DNA of 64,000 bases from NCBI GenBank assembly GCA_025144245.1, contig JALXXC010000003.1, forward strand, positions 124,001-188,000, written 5' to 3'. Below, one piece after another: positions 1-8,363 of the stretch (positions within the stretch are counted from its first letter, which is position 1; each line of letters begins with the position of its first letter). A program made the position numbers and the translations under genes. The DNA comes from Corynebacterium sp. p3-SID1145. GTDB lineage: Bacteria; Actinomycetota; Actinomycetes; Mycobacteriales; Mycobacteriaceae. The notes beneath the pieces were generated by a model that saw only the letters and a program-made list of their open reading frames with translations, had not been told where the DNA came from and searched no databases.

Positions 1-1
1 T

Positions 2-451
2 GAAGAAGAGCTGCGGTCCATGTCCACTGAGCCCGCCTCCCTGGACACCGCGGCGGCTGAGGCACCGGCTGCCCCCGCCGCCCCGGAAACGGCACCCATA
101 GGTGGCAGCGAGGCCGGGCGCACCGCCGTCGACGCCGCGAAATCCATGGTGGGCACCCCATACGTTTGGGGCGGCAACGCGCCCGGCGGCTTCGACTGCT
201 CCGGGCTGACCTCCTGGGCTTACCGGCAAGCCGGCGTGGAAATCCCGCGCACCGCCGAGAACCAAGCCGTCGGCCAGCAGGTCAGCTACGAGGATCTGCA
301 GCCCGGCGATCTCGTCGTCTGGACCGGGCACGTGGCCATGTACGCCGGCGACGGAATGATGGTCGAAGCTGGCGACCCGGTGCAGATGAACCCCGTGCGC
401 ACCACCAATATTGGTATGCCGTTCAAGGGGTTCTGGCGCCCCACAGCCTAG
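2..451 (+). CDS. NlpC/P60 cell-wall peptidase, 5' partial
   Basis: C-terminal part of a secreted peptidoglycan D,L-endopeptidase of the NlpC/P60 family. The frame is open to the left edge of the window, so the true start and any signal peptide or coiled coil lie upstream; the ATG at 20 is probably internal. A short Ala/Pro-rich linker precedes the catalytic domain. The FDCSGL motif gives the catalytic Cys (codon 197-199) and GHVAMY gives the His (codon 329-331), with VEAG further on as in RipA-like enzymes. The architecture fits corynebacterial cell-separation hydrolases, but which paralogue it is cannot be decided from this fragment. Confidence 0.9.
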   Translation, partial: EEELRSMSTEPASLDTAAAEAPAAPAAPETAPIGGSEAGRTAVDAAKSMVGTPYVWGGNAPGGFDCSGLTSWAYRQAGVEIPRTAENQAVGQQVSYEDLQPGDLVVWTGHVAMYAGDGMMVEAGDPVQMNPVRTTNIGMPFKGFWRPTA

Positions 452-490
452 CTCGGTGTTTTGGACACGGGTTTAGTAATGTGAATGCCC

Positions 491-1729
491 ATGAATACGC
501 GCGCGATTCTCCCGGTGAAGATCTCGTTGACGGAGGGCGACTACTACACGCTCTGGGCCCCGACCTGGCGCCAAGGCGGCTCCGAATGGCAGGCATTCCT
601 CGGCGACGCCGACGATGTCCTCGTCTTCGACAGCCCCGAGGCACTGCTGGTCTACCTCGAGGACCACGAGGACCACGACCTCGTCGACCACCCCAAGTGG
701 GAGGCTTTCCAGTCCAGTGGCGACGACCGCGTCGTACCCGGCGAGAAGAACACCTACGACATCGTCGGCCTGCCCCACTTTCTGGCCGGCCGCCCGAGCC
801 ACGAAAACGTCTCCGCGGTCTCTCGCACGTTCCAGCTCGCACGCTCCCTCGCCGAGGTCGCCAGCGCCCAGGACGCGTCCATCTTCTTCGCGTCCCACTC
901 CATCCTGAACAACGTCCACCGCGGCCACGAGCACTACGCCGGCGAGACCGGCCTCGACGAGTGGTCCGGGGTCGGCCGCGCCGTGCTGGCCAACTGGGAA
1001 AGCGTCGTCGCCTCTCTCGATGATGCCGTCCGCCTCGTCGCGGACGATGAGCTGGATTCCAGCCGCGTGAAAGCCGCCGCCGACGGTATCGCAGCAGCGA
1101 CCGCCGCACGCGAGGAGCAGCGCGCCAAGGCCGAGAAGGAAGCCGAGGAAGCCCGCGCCGCCGCCGACCCCTACGACTCCTCTGCCTGGGCCGAGGCCGG
1201 CATCGACCCCGTCAAGATCACAGTCCAGGGCAAGGGCGTCTACACCATGCGCACCTACATCGGCGACGCCCCCGTGTTCCTGGGCAAGTTCGGCGAGATC
1301 TTCACCTTCCCCACCGCAAAGCACATGCTGCGCTGGATCGTCGACAACGACGACCACGAGCTCGCCCGCGTGAGCACCTGGACCGACCTGCAGAACCTCG
1401 CCAACGCCGGCGAGCTCGAGGTCACCGTCCACCCGGACAACTCCTACTCCCTCAACGGTATCGCCTCTGACATCGAGAAGGGCGTGGACGCCGTGGACAC
1501 CCAGCAGATGTCCAAGGCCTATGAGCTCATGGCCGACGCCGCCGACTGGGCGGACGACGACTCCCTGAACTCCTACCTGCTGGCCAACCCCCGCATGCAG
1601 GACTACCTCGCCTACATGCTGGGGTCCACCGAGGCCGCCGGTTATGTCCCGTCTGCCCCGTTCAACGACAAGGCAGACGGCTGGCGCGAGCTCGAGGAGC
1701 TTCTGGTCAAGCGCTTCTCCAAGTTCTAG
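491..1729 (+). CDS. conserved hypothetical protein with an internal duplication
   Basis: Acidic soluble protein of 412 aa, with no signal peptide or membrane segment seen. Two halves are related: the opening (about residues 8-75, VKISLTEGDYYTL ... FLG ... VF ... EDHDL ... W) recurs near residues 240-300 (VKITVQGKGVYTM ... FLGKFGEIFTF ... DDHEL ... W). An Ala/Glu-rich helical linker (EEQRAKAEKEAEEAR) joins them. I chose the ATG at 491 because a TAATGT hexamer at 477-482 would place a leaderless start there; the ATG at 485 is in frame and equally possible. I do not recognise a function. It stands alone between a hydrolase and a palindromic repeat. Confidence 0.8.
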   Translation: MNTRAILPVKISLTEGDYYTLWAPTWRQGGSEWQAFLGDADDVLVFDSPEALLVYLEDHEDHDLVDHPKWEAFQSSGDDRVVPGEKNTYDIVGLPHFLAGRPSHENVSAVSRTFQLARSLAEVASAQDASIFFASHSILNNVHRGHEHYAGETGLDEWSGVGRAVLANWESVVASLDDAVRLVADDELDSSRVKAAADGIAAATAAREEQRAKAEKEAEEARAAADPYDSSAWAEAGIDPVKITVQGKGVYTMRTYIGDAPVFLGKFGEIFTFPTAKHMLRWIVDNDDHELARVSTWTDLQNLANAGELEVTVHPDNSYSLNGIASDIEKGVDAVDTQQMSKAYELMADAADWADDDSLNSYLLANPRMQDYLAYMLGSTEAAGYVPSAPFNDKADGWRELEELLVKRFSKF

Positions 1730-1752
1730 GGCCGCCGGGCCGAAACCTAAAT

Positions 1753-1834
1753 GTTAACCCCAAAACTTAGTTTCCCCTGGTCGCTAAAACGGAGCTCAAA
1801 CGCCCACCTGGGATAACTAAGTTTTGGGGTTAAC
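1753..1834. repeat. dispersed palindromic repeat, copy 1
   Basis: Inverted repeat whose outer 20 bp, GTTAACCCCAAAACTTAGTT, match perfectly at both ends; the arms continue as TCCCCTGG on one side and a mismatched ATCCCAGG on the other, around a roughly 25-bp variable centre. Closely related copies lie at 10659-10741 and 27073-27156. This copy sits between two convergent genes. No T-tract follows the stem, so it is not a classical intrinsic terminator, although it could fold in RNA from either strand. Confidence 0.85.
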
Positions 1835-1892
1835 AACTGGATCTAACGACCAGGGCTGCCCCGGCCGACCCTTACCACTGCGGCCCCCAGCG

Positions 1893-2678
1893 CTACCCGA
1901 TCGCGGTGCCGAAGAGCGAGCCGACTAGGAAGGTCGCTGCGAGCGCGAGCCCGCCGCCGACAACCAGGCGGACAACTGCCCTGCCCGGCTTCGCCCCACC
2001 TAGCTTGGCGGAGATGGCGCCAGTGACGGCCAGGGCGATCAGGGTGACCACGACGCACACCGCGACGCGGGTGGTGCCGGCACCGAGCATGATCGCGGCG
2101 AGCGGGAGCAGCGCGCCGACGAAGAAGGAGAGGAACGAGGCGATCGCAGCCGACCAGGGGCTAACGATGTCTTCCTCGTCAATGCCGTAGTGGACCTCCA
2201 AGTGGGCCGCCAGCGGGTCCTTCTGGGTGCGCTCGCGTGCGACCGCCACAGCGGTCTCCGCGGAGAGACCGTCGTTCTTGTACGCCTGGACGAGGTGCTG
2301 GAATTCCGCCTCCGGATCCTTGGCCTGCAGCTCGCGCTCGTTTTCGACGGCCGCCTTCTCCGCATCGCGCTGGGAGGACACCGAGACGTATTCGCCCAGC
2401 GCCATCGAGATCGCGCCGCCGACGAGAGCAGCCAAGCCAGCGGTGAAGATCTCCCGGGTGCTCGATGTCGCACCGGCCACACCCACAACGACTGCGGCGG
2501 TGGACACGATGCCGTCGTTGGCACCCAGCACCGCAGCGCGGAGCCGGTTCAGCTTCTCCCCCATACCGTGGGTCTCAACTTCGACCTCCGGGAAATCGGA
2601 TTGCTTCATGTACTCGGAGGCGCCGGCAGCTCCGATCGGGCGTGCATCAGTTGCGGCAATGTTTTCTTTGTCACTCAT
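1893..2678 (-). CDS. VIT1/CCC1-family metal transporter
   Basis: Membrane protein of 261 aa from the vacuolar iron transporter family, which moves Fe2+/Mn2+ out of the cytosol. The family hallmark is near residues 40-65 (LRAAVLGANDGIVSTAAVVVGVAG), followed by a helical stretch with GALVGGAISMALGEYVSVSSQRDAE. A cytosolic Glu-rich segment (ENERELQAKDPEAEFQ) and three C-terminal membrane helices come next. The ATG at 2678 (MSDKEN) is preferred over a GTG at 2708 that has no ribosome site. Substrate is inferred from the family. A DtxR-like box 78 bp upstream would fit iron control. Confidence 0.88.
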   Translation of the reverse strand: MSDKENIAATDARPIGAAGASEYMKQSDFPEVEVETHGMGEKLNRLRAAVLGANDGIVSTAAVVVGVAGATSSTREIFTAGLAALVGGAISMALGEYVSVSSQRDAEKAAVENERELQAKDPEAEFQHLVQAYKNDGLSAETAVAVARERTQKDPLAAHLEVHYGIDEEDIVSPWSAAIASFLSFFVGALLPLAAIMLGAGTTRVAVCVVVTLIALAVTGAISAKLGGAKPGRAVVRLVVGGGLALAATFLVGSLFGTAIG

Positions 2679-2755
2679 GTTTTTGGTTGTACGCGAAAGA
2701 TTCCCCACCCCGCAAGCAAGTTAGCACTAACTAACCGCAGGTGAGAGGGCGTTTT

Positions 2756-2774
2756 CTAGGTAAGGCTACGCTTC
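2756..2774. promoter_or_regulatory. candidate DtxR (iron repressor) box
   Basis: The 19-mer CTAGGTAAGGCTACGCTTC agrees with the corynebacterial DtxR pattern TWAGGTWAGSCTWACCTWA at 15 of 19 positions by eye. It lies in the divergent space between the VIT-family transporter (start 2678) and the carboxypeptidase (start 2840) and could serve either. A nearby TTAG-N6-CTAA at 2721-2734 is a weaker second candidate. Prediction only. Confidence 0.4.
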
Positions 2775-2839
2775 ATTTTCCGTATTGCGTGCGGGTCGGA
2801 AAACCGATTGAAAGACTGCGGCCCTAGACTTATCGCACG

Positions 2840-4210
2840 ATGAAAAAGACGCTCTCGCTCGCGCTAACTGCAGCTATCGCCCCCGCCGCAATCCTCCCGG
2901 CAGCCGTAATCCCGCACACCTCCGCCCAGGAAGCGGAATCCGCCGCCACCGCGGCTCCCCAACCGGGAGCAGAACCCGGAGCCAACGGCGAAGCTGGCGC
3001 GGACGCCCAGGCAAAGGCCACCGACGAGGATGCCCCGCACTACCCGGACCCGCGCGAGGAGGCACCGAACACGGACCAGTGCCCGAATGCCACACTGCCA
3101 CCGGAGCCCGTGAGTACTTCCGAGCGCGTCGCACCTGGGGCGAGCTCCCCCGCACCGCTGCCGGTCACGTACGACGGACCGTGCGGTGTCATCGCGCCGG
3201 ACGGTTTCAACGTCAGCGATAAGGTTCTGGCCACCGCGTGGCTGGTCGCGGATGTGGACACAGGCGACGTGATCGCGATGAAGGACCCGCACGGGCGCTA
3301 CCGCCCAGCGTCGATCATCAAGGTGCTGCTGGCCCTGGTGGCGATTGACGAGCTGCCGCTGGACAAGGTCGTCACCGTCAGCGAAGAGTCCGCCGGCCAG
3401 GAAGGCTCCGCGGTGGGCCTCGGACCGAACGGCAAGTACACGGTCAACGACCTGCTGCACGGTCTGCTGATGGTGTCGGGCAACGACGCCGCTCACGCAC
3501 TCGCGCAGGAGCTCGGCGGCGACGAGGAGACGCTGCGCAAGGTCAACGAGAAAGCCGCCGAGCTGGGCCTGAAGGACACCCGCGCCGCGAGCTACTCCGG
3601 TCTCGACGGCCCGGGCATGTCCACGTCCGCGTGGGATATGGGCATCGCGTACTCCGCGGCATACAAGAACCCCACGTTCAGTGAAATCATCGCGACGGAG
3701 ATGTACCCGTTCCCCGGCTACCCGGGCCCGGACGGTGAGGATGTCCCGGGATTCGACGTCTACAACGACAACAAGCTCTACCTCAACGACCCGGATGGCA
3801 TTGGCGGCAAGACGGGCTATACCGACGACGCGAAGCACACTTTCGTCGGCGCGCTCAATCGGGACGGCCGCCGCCTCATGGCCGTGGTGCTGGACACCAC
3901 CATCGACAAGGGGCGCGCGTGGGAGCAGACGCAGGACCTCATCCACGAGGCGTACAGGTTCAGCTCGGATGACGCCGTCGCATCGCTTGCCGACGCCCCC
4001 GCCGACCCCTCCAACACCGGCACCCCCGTCACCGACGCACCCGACCAGGACGGCAAGAACAGCAGAGCCGGTCAATCCGGTGAAAACGCCGAAGACGGCG
4101 ATGCCCTCCCGTGGGAAGGAATCGCCGTCTTCGGTGGCGTGCTCGTCCTCGCCGGACTCGCTACATGGCTCAGTCTCGCGTCAGCAAAGAAACGGCGGCA
4201 ACGCCGATAG
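2840..4210 (+). CDS. D-alanyl-D-alanine carboxypeptidase (penicillin-binding protein, S11)
   Basis: Secreted enzyme of 456 aa that trims the terminal D-Ala from peptidoglycan stem peptides. It has an N-terminal signal peptide (MKKTLSLALTAAIAPAAIL), an acidic Ala/Pro-rich linker, and then a peptidase S11 domain with all three penicilloyl-transferase motifs: SIIK (Ser158, Lys161), SGN (213-215) and KTG (324-326). A C-terminal hydrophobic helix followed by KKRRQRR would anchor it in the membrane, the usual DacA/DacB layout in Actinobacteria. Its last 41 bp overlap the convergent YihY gene. Confidence 0.93.
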   Translation: MKKTLSLALTAAIAPAAILPAAVIPHTSAQEAESAATAAPQPGAEPGANGEAGADAQAKATDEDAPHYPDPREEAPNTDQCPNATLPPEPVSTSERVAPGASSPAPLPVTYDGPCGVIAPDGFNVSDKVLATAWLVADVDTGDVIAMKDPHGRYRPASIIKVLLALVAIDELPLDKVVTVSEESAGQEGSAVGLGPNGKYTVNDLLHGLLMVSGNDAAHALAQELGGDEETLRKVNEKAAELGLKDTRAASYSGLDGPGMSTSAWDMGIAYSAAYKNPTFSEIIATEMYPFPGYPGPDGEDVPGFDVYNDNKLYLNDPDGIGGKTGYTDDAKHTFVGALNRDGRRLMAVVLDTTIDKGRAWEQTQDLIHEAYRFSSDDAVASLADAPADPSNTGTPVTDAPDQDGKNSRAGQSGENAEDGDALPWEGIAVFGGVLVLAGLATWLSLASAKKRRQRR

Positions 4211-5255
4211 CGCCCAGGGCAGCACCGATGCCAATATCGCGGCCGGTGTTGTCCTTCTCGTTCACGCCGGCACGGATATTGATCACTGCCGGTTCCGGAA
4301 CCGCTGGCTCCTCCAGAGCCAGGGACTCCTCCGTCGTCGCCGTCCACGCGGAGACGTAGAGAACCACGCGCCACACCAAGTAGAGCACGACCATCAGGGA
4401 GATGATCGGGCCGAACAAGGCACCGGCCGGGTTGCTCGTGGCCGAACCGATGATCACGGTGGAGAACTGCTTGATCAGCTCGAAGATCACTGCACCGACC
4501 AGGGCACCCTTGAAGCCCGACTTCAGCGGCACCTTGGTGCGCGGCATGAACACGACCATCCACCAGAACACCAGGAAGTTGGCGAGGATACCGGCGACCA
4601 GACCCGCCAGCCACACCACGAAACGCGCGCCCGGGAAATTACCGATACCGAAGTGCTCCATCGCCGTGGTGGTCAGGCTGGAAGAACCGACAGCGGTCAC
4701 ACCGAAAGCGAGGATGAGCAAGACCAGCAGGCCGATCAGGGCGACTAGGTCCCACAGCTTCTTGGTCACGAAATTGCCGCCCTCGTTGGCATCCAGCGCC
4801 CACATCGCGGAGATACCGGTGCGCAGGTGGTTCATCCACCCCAGTCCCGACCACAACGTCGTCAGCAAACCGATGCCGGCGACAGCGCCGCGCTGATCGA
4901 TCGCCGTGGTGATGATCTCATTGACCATCTCACCCGTGTCGCCCTCCAAAGAGTTGGTGATCTGCTCCTGCAGCTGGTCCATCAAATCCGGGCGAGCGGC
5001 CAGAACGAAACCGATGCCGGCGAACAAGAGCATGACCAGCGGGAAGATCGACAGGACAGAGAAATAGGTGATGCCGGCTGCGAACTGGTTTCCGCCCTCC
5101 TCACCGAAGCGCTCGTTCATGCGCAGCAGGTGCGCCACCGGCGGAGCCTTCTCCTTCACCTTCTCCATCGCACCGTCATCTTGTTGGGTCGGGTGGGCGC
5201 GTTCAATGCCTTGCGCATCCGTGAAGCCCTCTCGGGGCGACGTGGCCGTTGCCAT
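4170..5255 (-). CDS. YihY/BrkB-family inner membrane protein
   Basis: Polytopic membrane protein of 361 aa. A soluble N-terminus is followed by six predicted helices with typical YihY/virulence factor BrkB motifs: GGNQFAAGITYFSVLSIFPL (about residues 55-74), then WSGLGWMNHLRTGISAMW and a GPIISLMVVLYLVWRVVLY segment near the end. Older annotations call such proteins ribonuclease BN, which is not supported for this family. Role unknown, probably envelope-related. It is convergent with, and overlaps, the carboxypeptidase. The extra C-terminal tail ends in a further hydrophobic segment (IGIGAALGAIGVAAVSLL). Confidence 0.88.
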   Translation of the reverse strand: MATATSPREGFTDAQGIERAHPTQQDDGAMEKVKEKAPPVAHLLRMNERFGEEGGNQFAAGITYFSVLSIFPLVMLLFAGIGFVLAARPDLMDQLQEQITNSLEGDTGEMVNEIITTAIDQRGAVAGIGLLTTLWSGLGWMNHLRTGISAMWALDANEGGNFVTKKLWDLVALIGLLVLLILAFGVTAVGSSSLTTTAMEHFGIGNFPGARFVVWLAGLVAGILANFLVFWWMVVFMPRTKVPLKSGFKGALVGAVIFELIKQFSTVIIGSATSNPAGALFGPIISLMVVLYLVWRVVLYVSAWTATTEESLALEEPAVPEPAVINIRAGVNEKDNTGRDIGIGAALGAIGVAAVSLLTRD

Positions 5256-5387
5256 GGTGTGTGATCCAGTCCTTTCCTAAGTTTTGCCCATACATCGTAA
5301 AACACCGGCCAGATACCTGCGCCGTAATGCCATGTTGTGGCGAAGCAGGTGTCGGGCCGGTGTGGGGCAGGCGGGCGCTCCGCGTCC

Positions 5388-5397
5388 GTCGATAAGC
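5388..5397 (+). repeat. recurrent 10-mer GTCGATAAGC (representative of at least 14 copies)
   Basis: Exact GTCGATAAGC on the plus strand at 5388, 17677, 22031, 29324, 37043, 39491, 46766, 51178 and 54827; exact reverse complement at 12253, 22396, 29827, 35426 and 50080 (first base given). ATCGATAAGC variants occur at 47591 (minus) and 49666 (plus). Copies fall both inside genes and between them, usually with GC just before and a G just after. A random 10-mer is expected about 0.1 times in this window on both strands. This copy lies just past the trpS stop codon. Found by eye, so the list may be incomplete. Confidence 0.8.
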
Positions 5398-5402
5398 GTG
5401 CT

Positions 5403-6497
<1,095 letters not shown>

Positions 6498-6569
6498 TCA
6501 TGGTCTCTTGGCCCCGCGCTGTCCACCGGGACCGCCAACGAACCCTTCCTTATGGTTCACCCCTGTTGC

Positions 6570-6575
6570 TACACT
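6570..6575 (+). promoter_or_regulatory. -10 element of the Phd/PIN operon (leaderless)
   Basis: TACACT matches the actinobacterial TANANT -10 pattern. Six bases separate it from the ATG at 6582, so transcription would begin at or next to the start codon; no Shine-Dalgarno sequence precedes that ATG. The -35 is not convincing. Confidence 0.5.
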
Positions 6576-6581
6576 CGTAGC

Positions 6582-6926
6582 ATGTCTGCCGCACCAGTTC
6601 CCAACTCGTCCGATCCGTCCGAATCCACTCCACATACTCCGAAGTCCGACAGCCCCAGCTACCCTTCTGAGCCGCGCACAATCCCGCAGCGTGAACTGCG
6701 CAACGACAGCGGAAGGATCCTCCGCGAGGTAGAGCAGGGCGCCGAATTCATCATCACCAACCGCGGGCGCCCAGTCGCTCGCCTGACCGGCCTCGGTGGC
6801 CCCTACCGTTCGCGGTTGACCTACACCCCGCCGTCGAAGCCGCAGGTCTTCAATACGGAGAACATGATCAAGCTCGATATCAGCACCGCAGAACTGCTCG
6901 ATGGTCTCCGAGAAGAAAGGCTTTAA
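6582..6926 (+). CDS. Phd/YefM-family antitoxin
   Basis: Antitoxin of 114 aa. Residues about 32-67 carry the Phd/YefM DNA-binding fold signature (IPQRELRNDSGRILREVEQG, then FIITNRGRPVARL); about 30 Ser/Pro-rich residues precede it. The C-terminal tail (MIKLDISTAELLDGLREERL) is the sort of segment that wraps the toxin. It should neutralise the PIN toxin that starts 5 bp downstream and autorepress the operon. The ATG at 6582 follows a -10-like TACACT, consistent with a leaderless mRNA. Confidence 0.88.
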   Translation: MSAAPVPNSSDPSESTPHTPKSDSPSYPSEPRTIPQRELRNDSGRILREVEQGAEFIITNRGRPVARLTGLGGPYRSRLTYTPPSKPQVFNTENMIKLDISTAELLDGLREERL

Positions 6927-6931
6927 CCGCC

Positions 6932-7336
6932 ATGGATACCTGGTACTTGGACACATCTGCGGCAATGAAACTACTCGTGTTCGAGGAGGAATCTCCGGCC
7001 TTTGTCGAGGCCATCGACACTGAGAAACCGCTTCTCACGTCGTCGACGCTGCTCGTCACCGAGCTCAACCGCGCCCGCCAAAGACGCGCCTCGCTCGACG
7101 CATCATCGGTCAACGATCTGCTATTCCGCCTTCAGATTTTCGACCTCGATCGGCTGGCCTTCCAACACGCCGGCACCCTCCCCGGAAACCATCTCAGGTC
7201 GCTCGACGCTATCCACATCTCCGCCGCGATGCTGGGCGGCTGCACGACAATGGTGACGTACGACCACCGCATGGCCGAGGCCGCAGAGAGCAGCGGCCTC
7301 ACAGTCATTTCGCCGGGGGCTGCGGCGAACCGGTAG
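6932..7336 (+). CDS. PIN-domain RNase toxin (VapC family)
   Basis: PIN-domain protein of 134 aa, predicted Mg2+-dependent RNase that blocks translation until bound by its antitoxin. The acidic residues of the active site are present: D in YLDTSAAMKL (residue 7), E in VTELNRAR, D in LRSLDAIHISAA, and D in VTYDHRMAEAA. It lies 5 bp behind a Phd-type antitoxin, so the pair is a type II toxin-antitoxin module with a Phd rather than a VapB partner. Its 3' end is 4 bp from the convergent xthA. Confidence 0.9.
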   Translation: MDTWYLDTSAAMKLLVFEEESPAFVEAIDTEKPLLTSSTLLVTELNRARQRRASLDASSVNDLLFRLQIFDLDRLAFQHAGTLPGNHLRSLDAIHISAAMLGGCTTMVTYDHRMAEAAESSGLTVISPGAAANR

Positions 7337-7340
7337 CCCC

Positions 7341-8246
7341 CTAGCTGTACTCGACGAGCAGCGGGGAGTGGTCGGACCAGCGCTCCTCCACCGTCGCAGC
7401 CTTTTCTACCCAGGTGCGCTGAGCGCGCTCGAGCATGCTGGCGGTGACAGCCTGGTAGTCGATGCGCCAGCCTGCATTGTTGTTGAATGCCTGGCCGCGG
7501 TAGGTCCACCAGGTATACGGTGCGTCATCGGGCTGCAGGCGGCGAGCCACATCGAACCAGCGGGGCTCAGCGCAAGCAGCGCGGCGGAGATCACTGACGT
7601 AGTCCACAGCACCGAAGAAGCCGGCCTCATTCTTGGAATCGATGTCCTGGGCCTCGTCATCCGGGTAGCAGCCGAAGACTGAATCCATGAACGCGCGCTC
7701 CCCCGGCAAAAAGCCGGAGGACTTCTGGTTGCCCTTCCAGTTCTTCAGGTCCTCGCGGCGGTGGCAGATATTCCAGTCGCCGCCGATTACCATGTCCTTG
7801 TTCAGTTCGGCCCACTCGTCAAGCAGCGGCTCGAACTGGTCCAGGAAGCGCCACTTCTCGTCCTGCTTCTCCGTGCCGGTGCTTCCGGAGGGAAGGTAGA
7901 GGGAAGCGACCACAGTGCCGTCGTCAAGCGTGCCCGCGATGAAGCGGCCGGAATCCTCGAACTGCGGGATGCCGACGCGGACGTCGTCAAGCTCGGTGCG
8001 CGACGCGATGCCCACTCCCGCACGCCCCTTCGCCGCGGCCGGCGCGAAATAGACGTGCCAGCCCTGCTCGATGGCGGGCGCGAGCGCGGCCTCCGCCTGC
8101 TCCTGCGTCGCGCGGACCTCCTGCATCAGAACAACATCAGCCGTTGTCTCCTCAAACCAGGCGAGCATGCCCGGATTGTTCTCGTTGCGGACCTTCGTTG
8201 CCGCGCGAATGCCGTTGACGTTGACAGATGCGATATTGAGGCTCAT
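7341..8246 (-). CDS. xthA: exodeoxyribonuclease III (AP endonuclease)
   Basis: Endonuclease/exonuclease/phosphatase-family enzyme of 301 aa that cleaves DNA 5' of abasic sites in base excision repair. It starts with the classic strand (LNIASVNVNGIRAA), then has VLMQEVRA (metal-binding Glu), GGDWNICHRREDLKNW, and the terminal WSDHSPLLVEY with the catalytic Asp-His pair. The start at 8246 fits the family N-terminus; the frame extends upstream to 8294 but that part is atypical. TAAGGT at 8255-8260 would give a near-leaderless transcript. Confidence 0.95.
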   Translation of the reverse strand: MSLNIASVNVNGIRAATKVRNENNPGMLAWFEETTADVVLMQEVRATQEQAEAALAPAIEQGWHVYFAPAAAKGRAGVGIASRTELDDVRVGIPQFEDSGRFIAGTLDDGTVVASLYLPSGSTGTEKQDEKWRFLDQFEPLLDEWAELNKDMVIGGDWNICHRREDLKNWKGNQKSSGFLPGERAFMDSVFGCYPDDEAQDIDSKNEAGFFGAVDYVSDLRRAACAEPRWFDVARRLQPDDAPYTWWTYRGQAFNNNAGWRIDYQAVTASMLERAQRTWVEKAATVEERWSDHSPLLVEYS

Positions 8247-8363
8247 GCGGGCCAACCTTACCGTGCGGTGCGCGGAGCCTAGTCGGCGGACCAAAAGCTA
8301 AGTGGGTACGCTGGTGGGCTGACACATTGAGAAATAGAACATTCTGATTATTTGAGGTGACCC

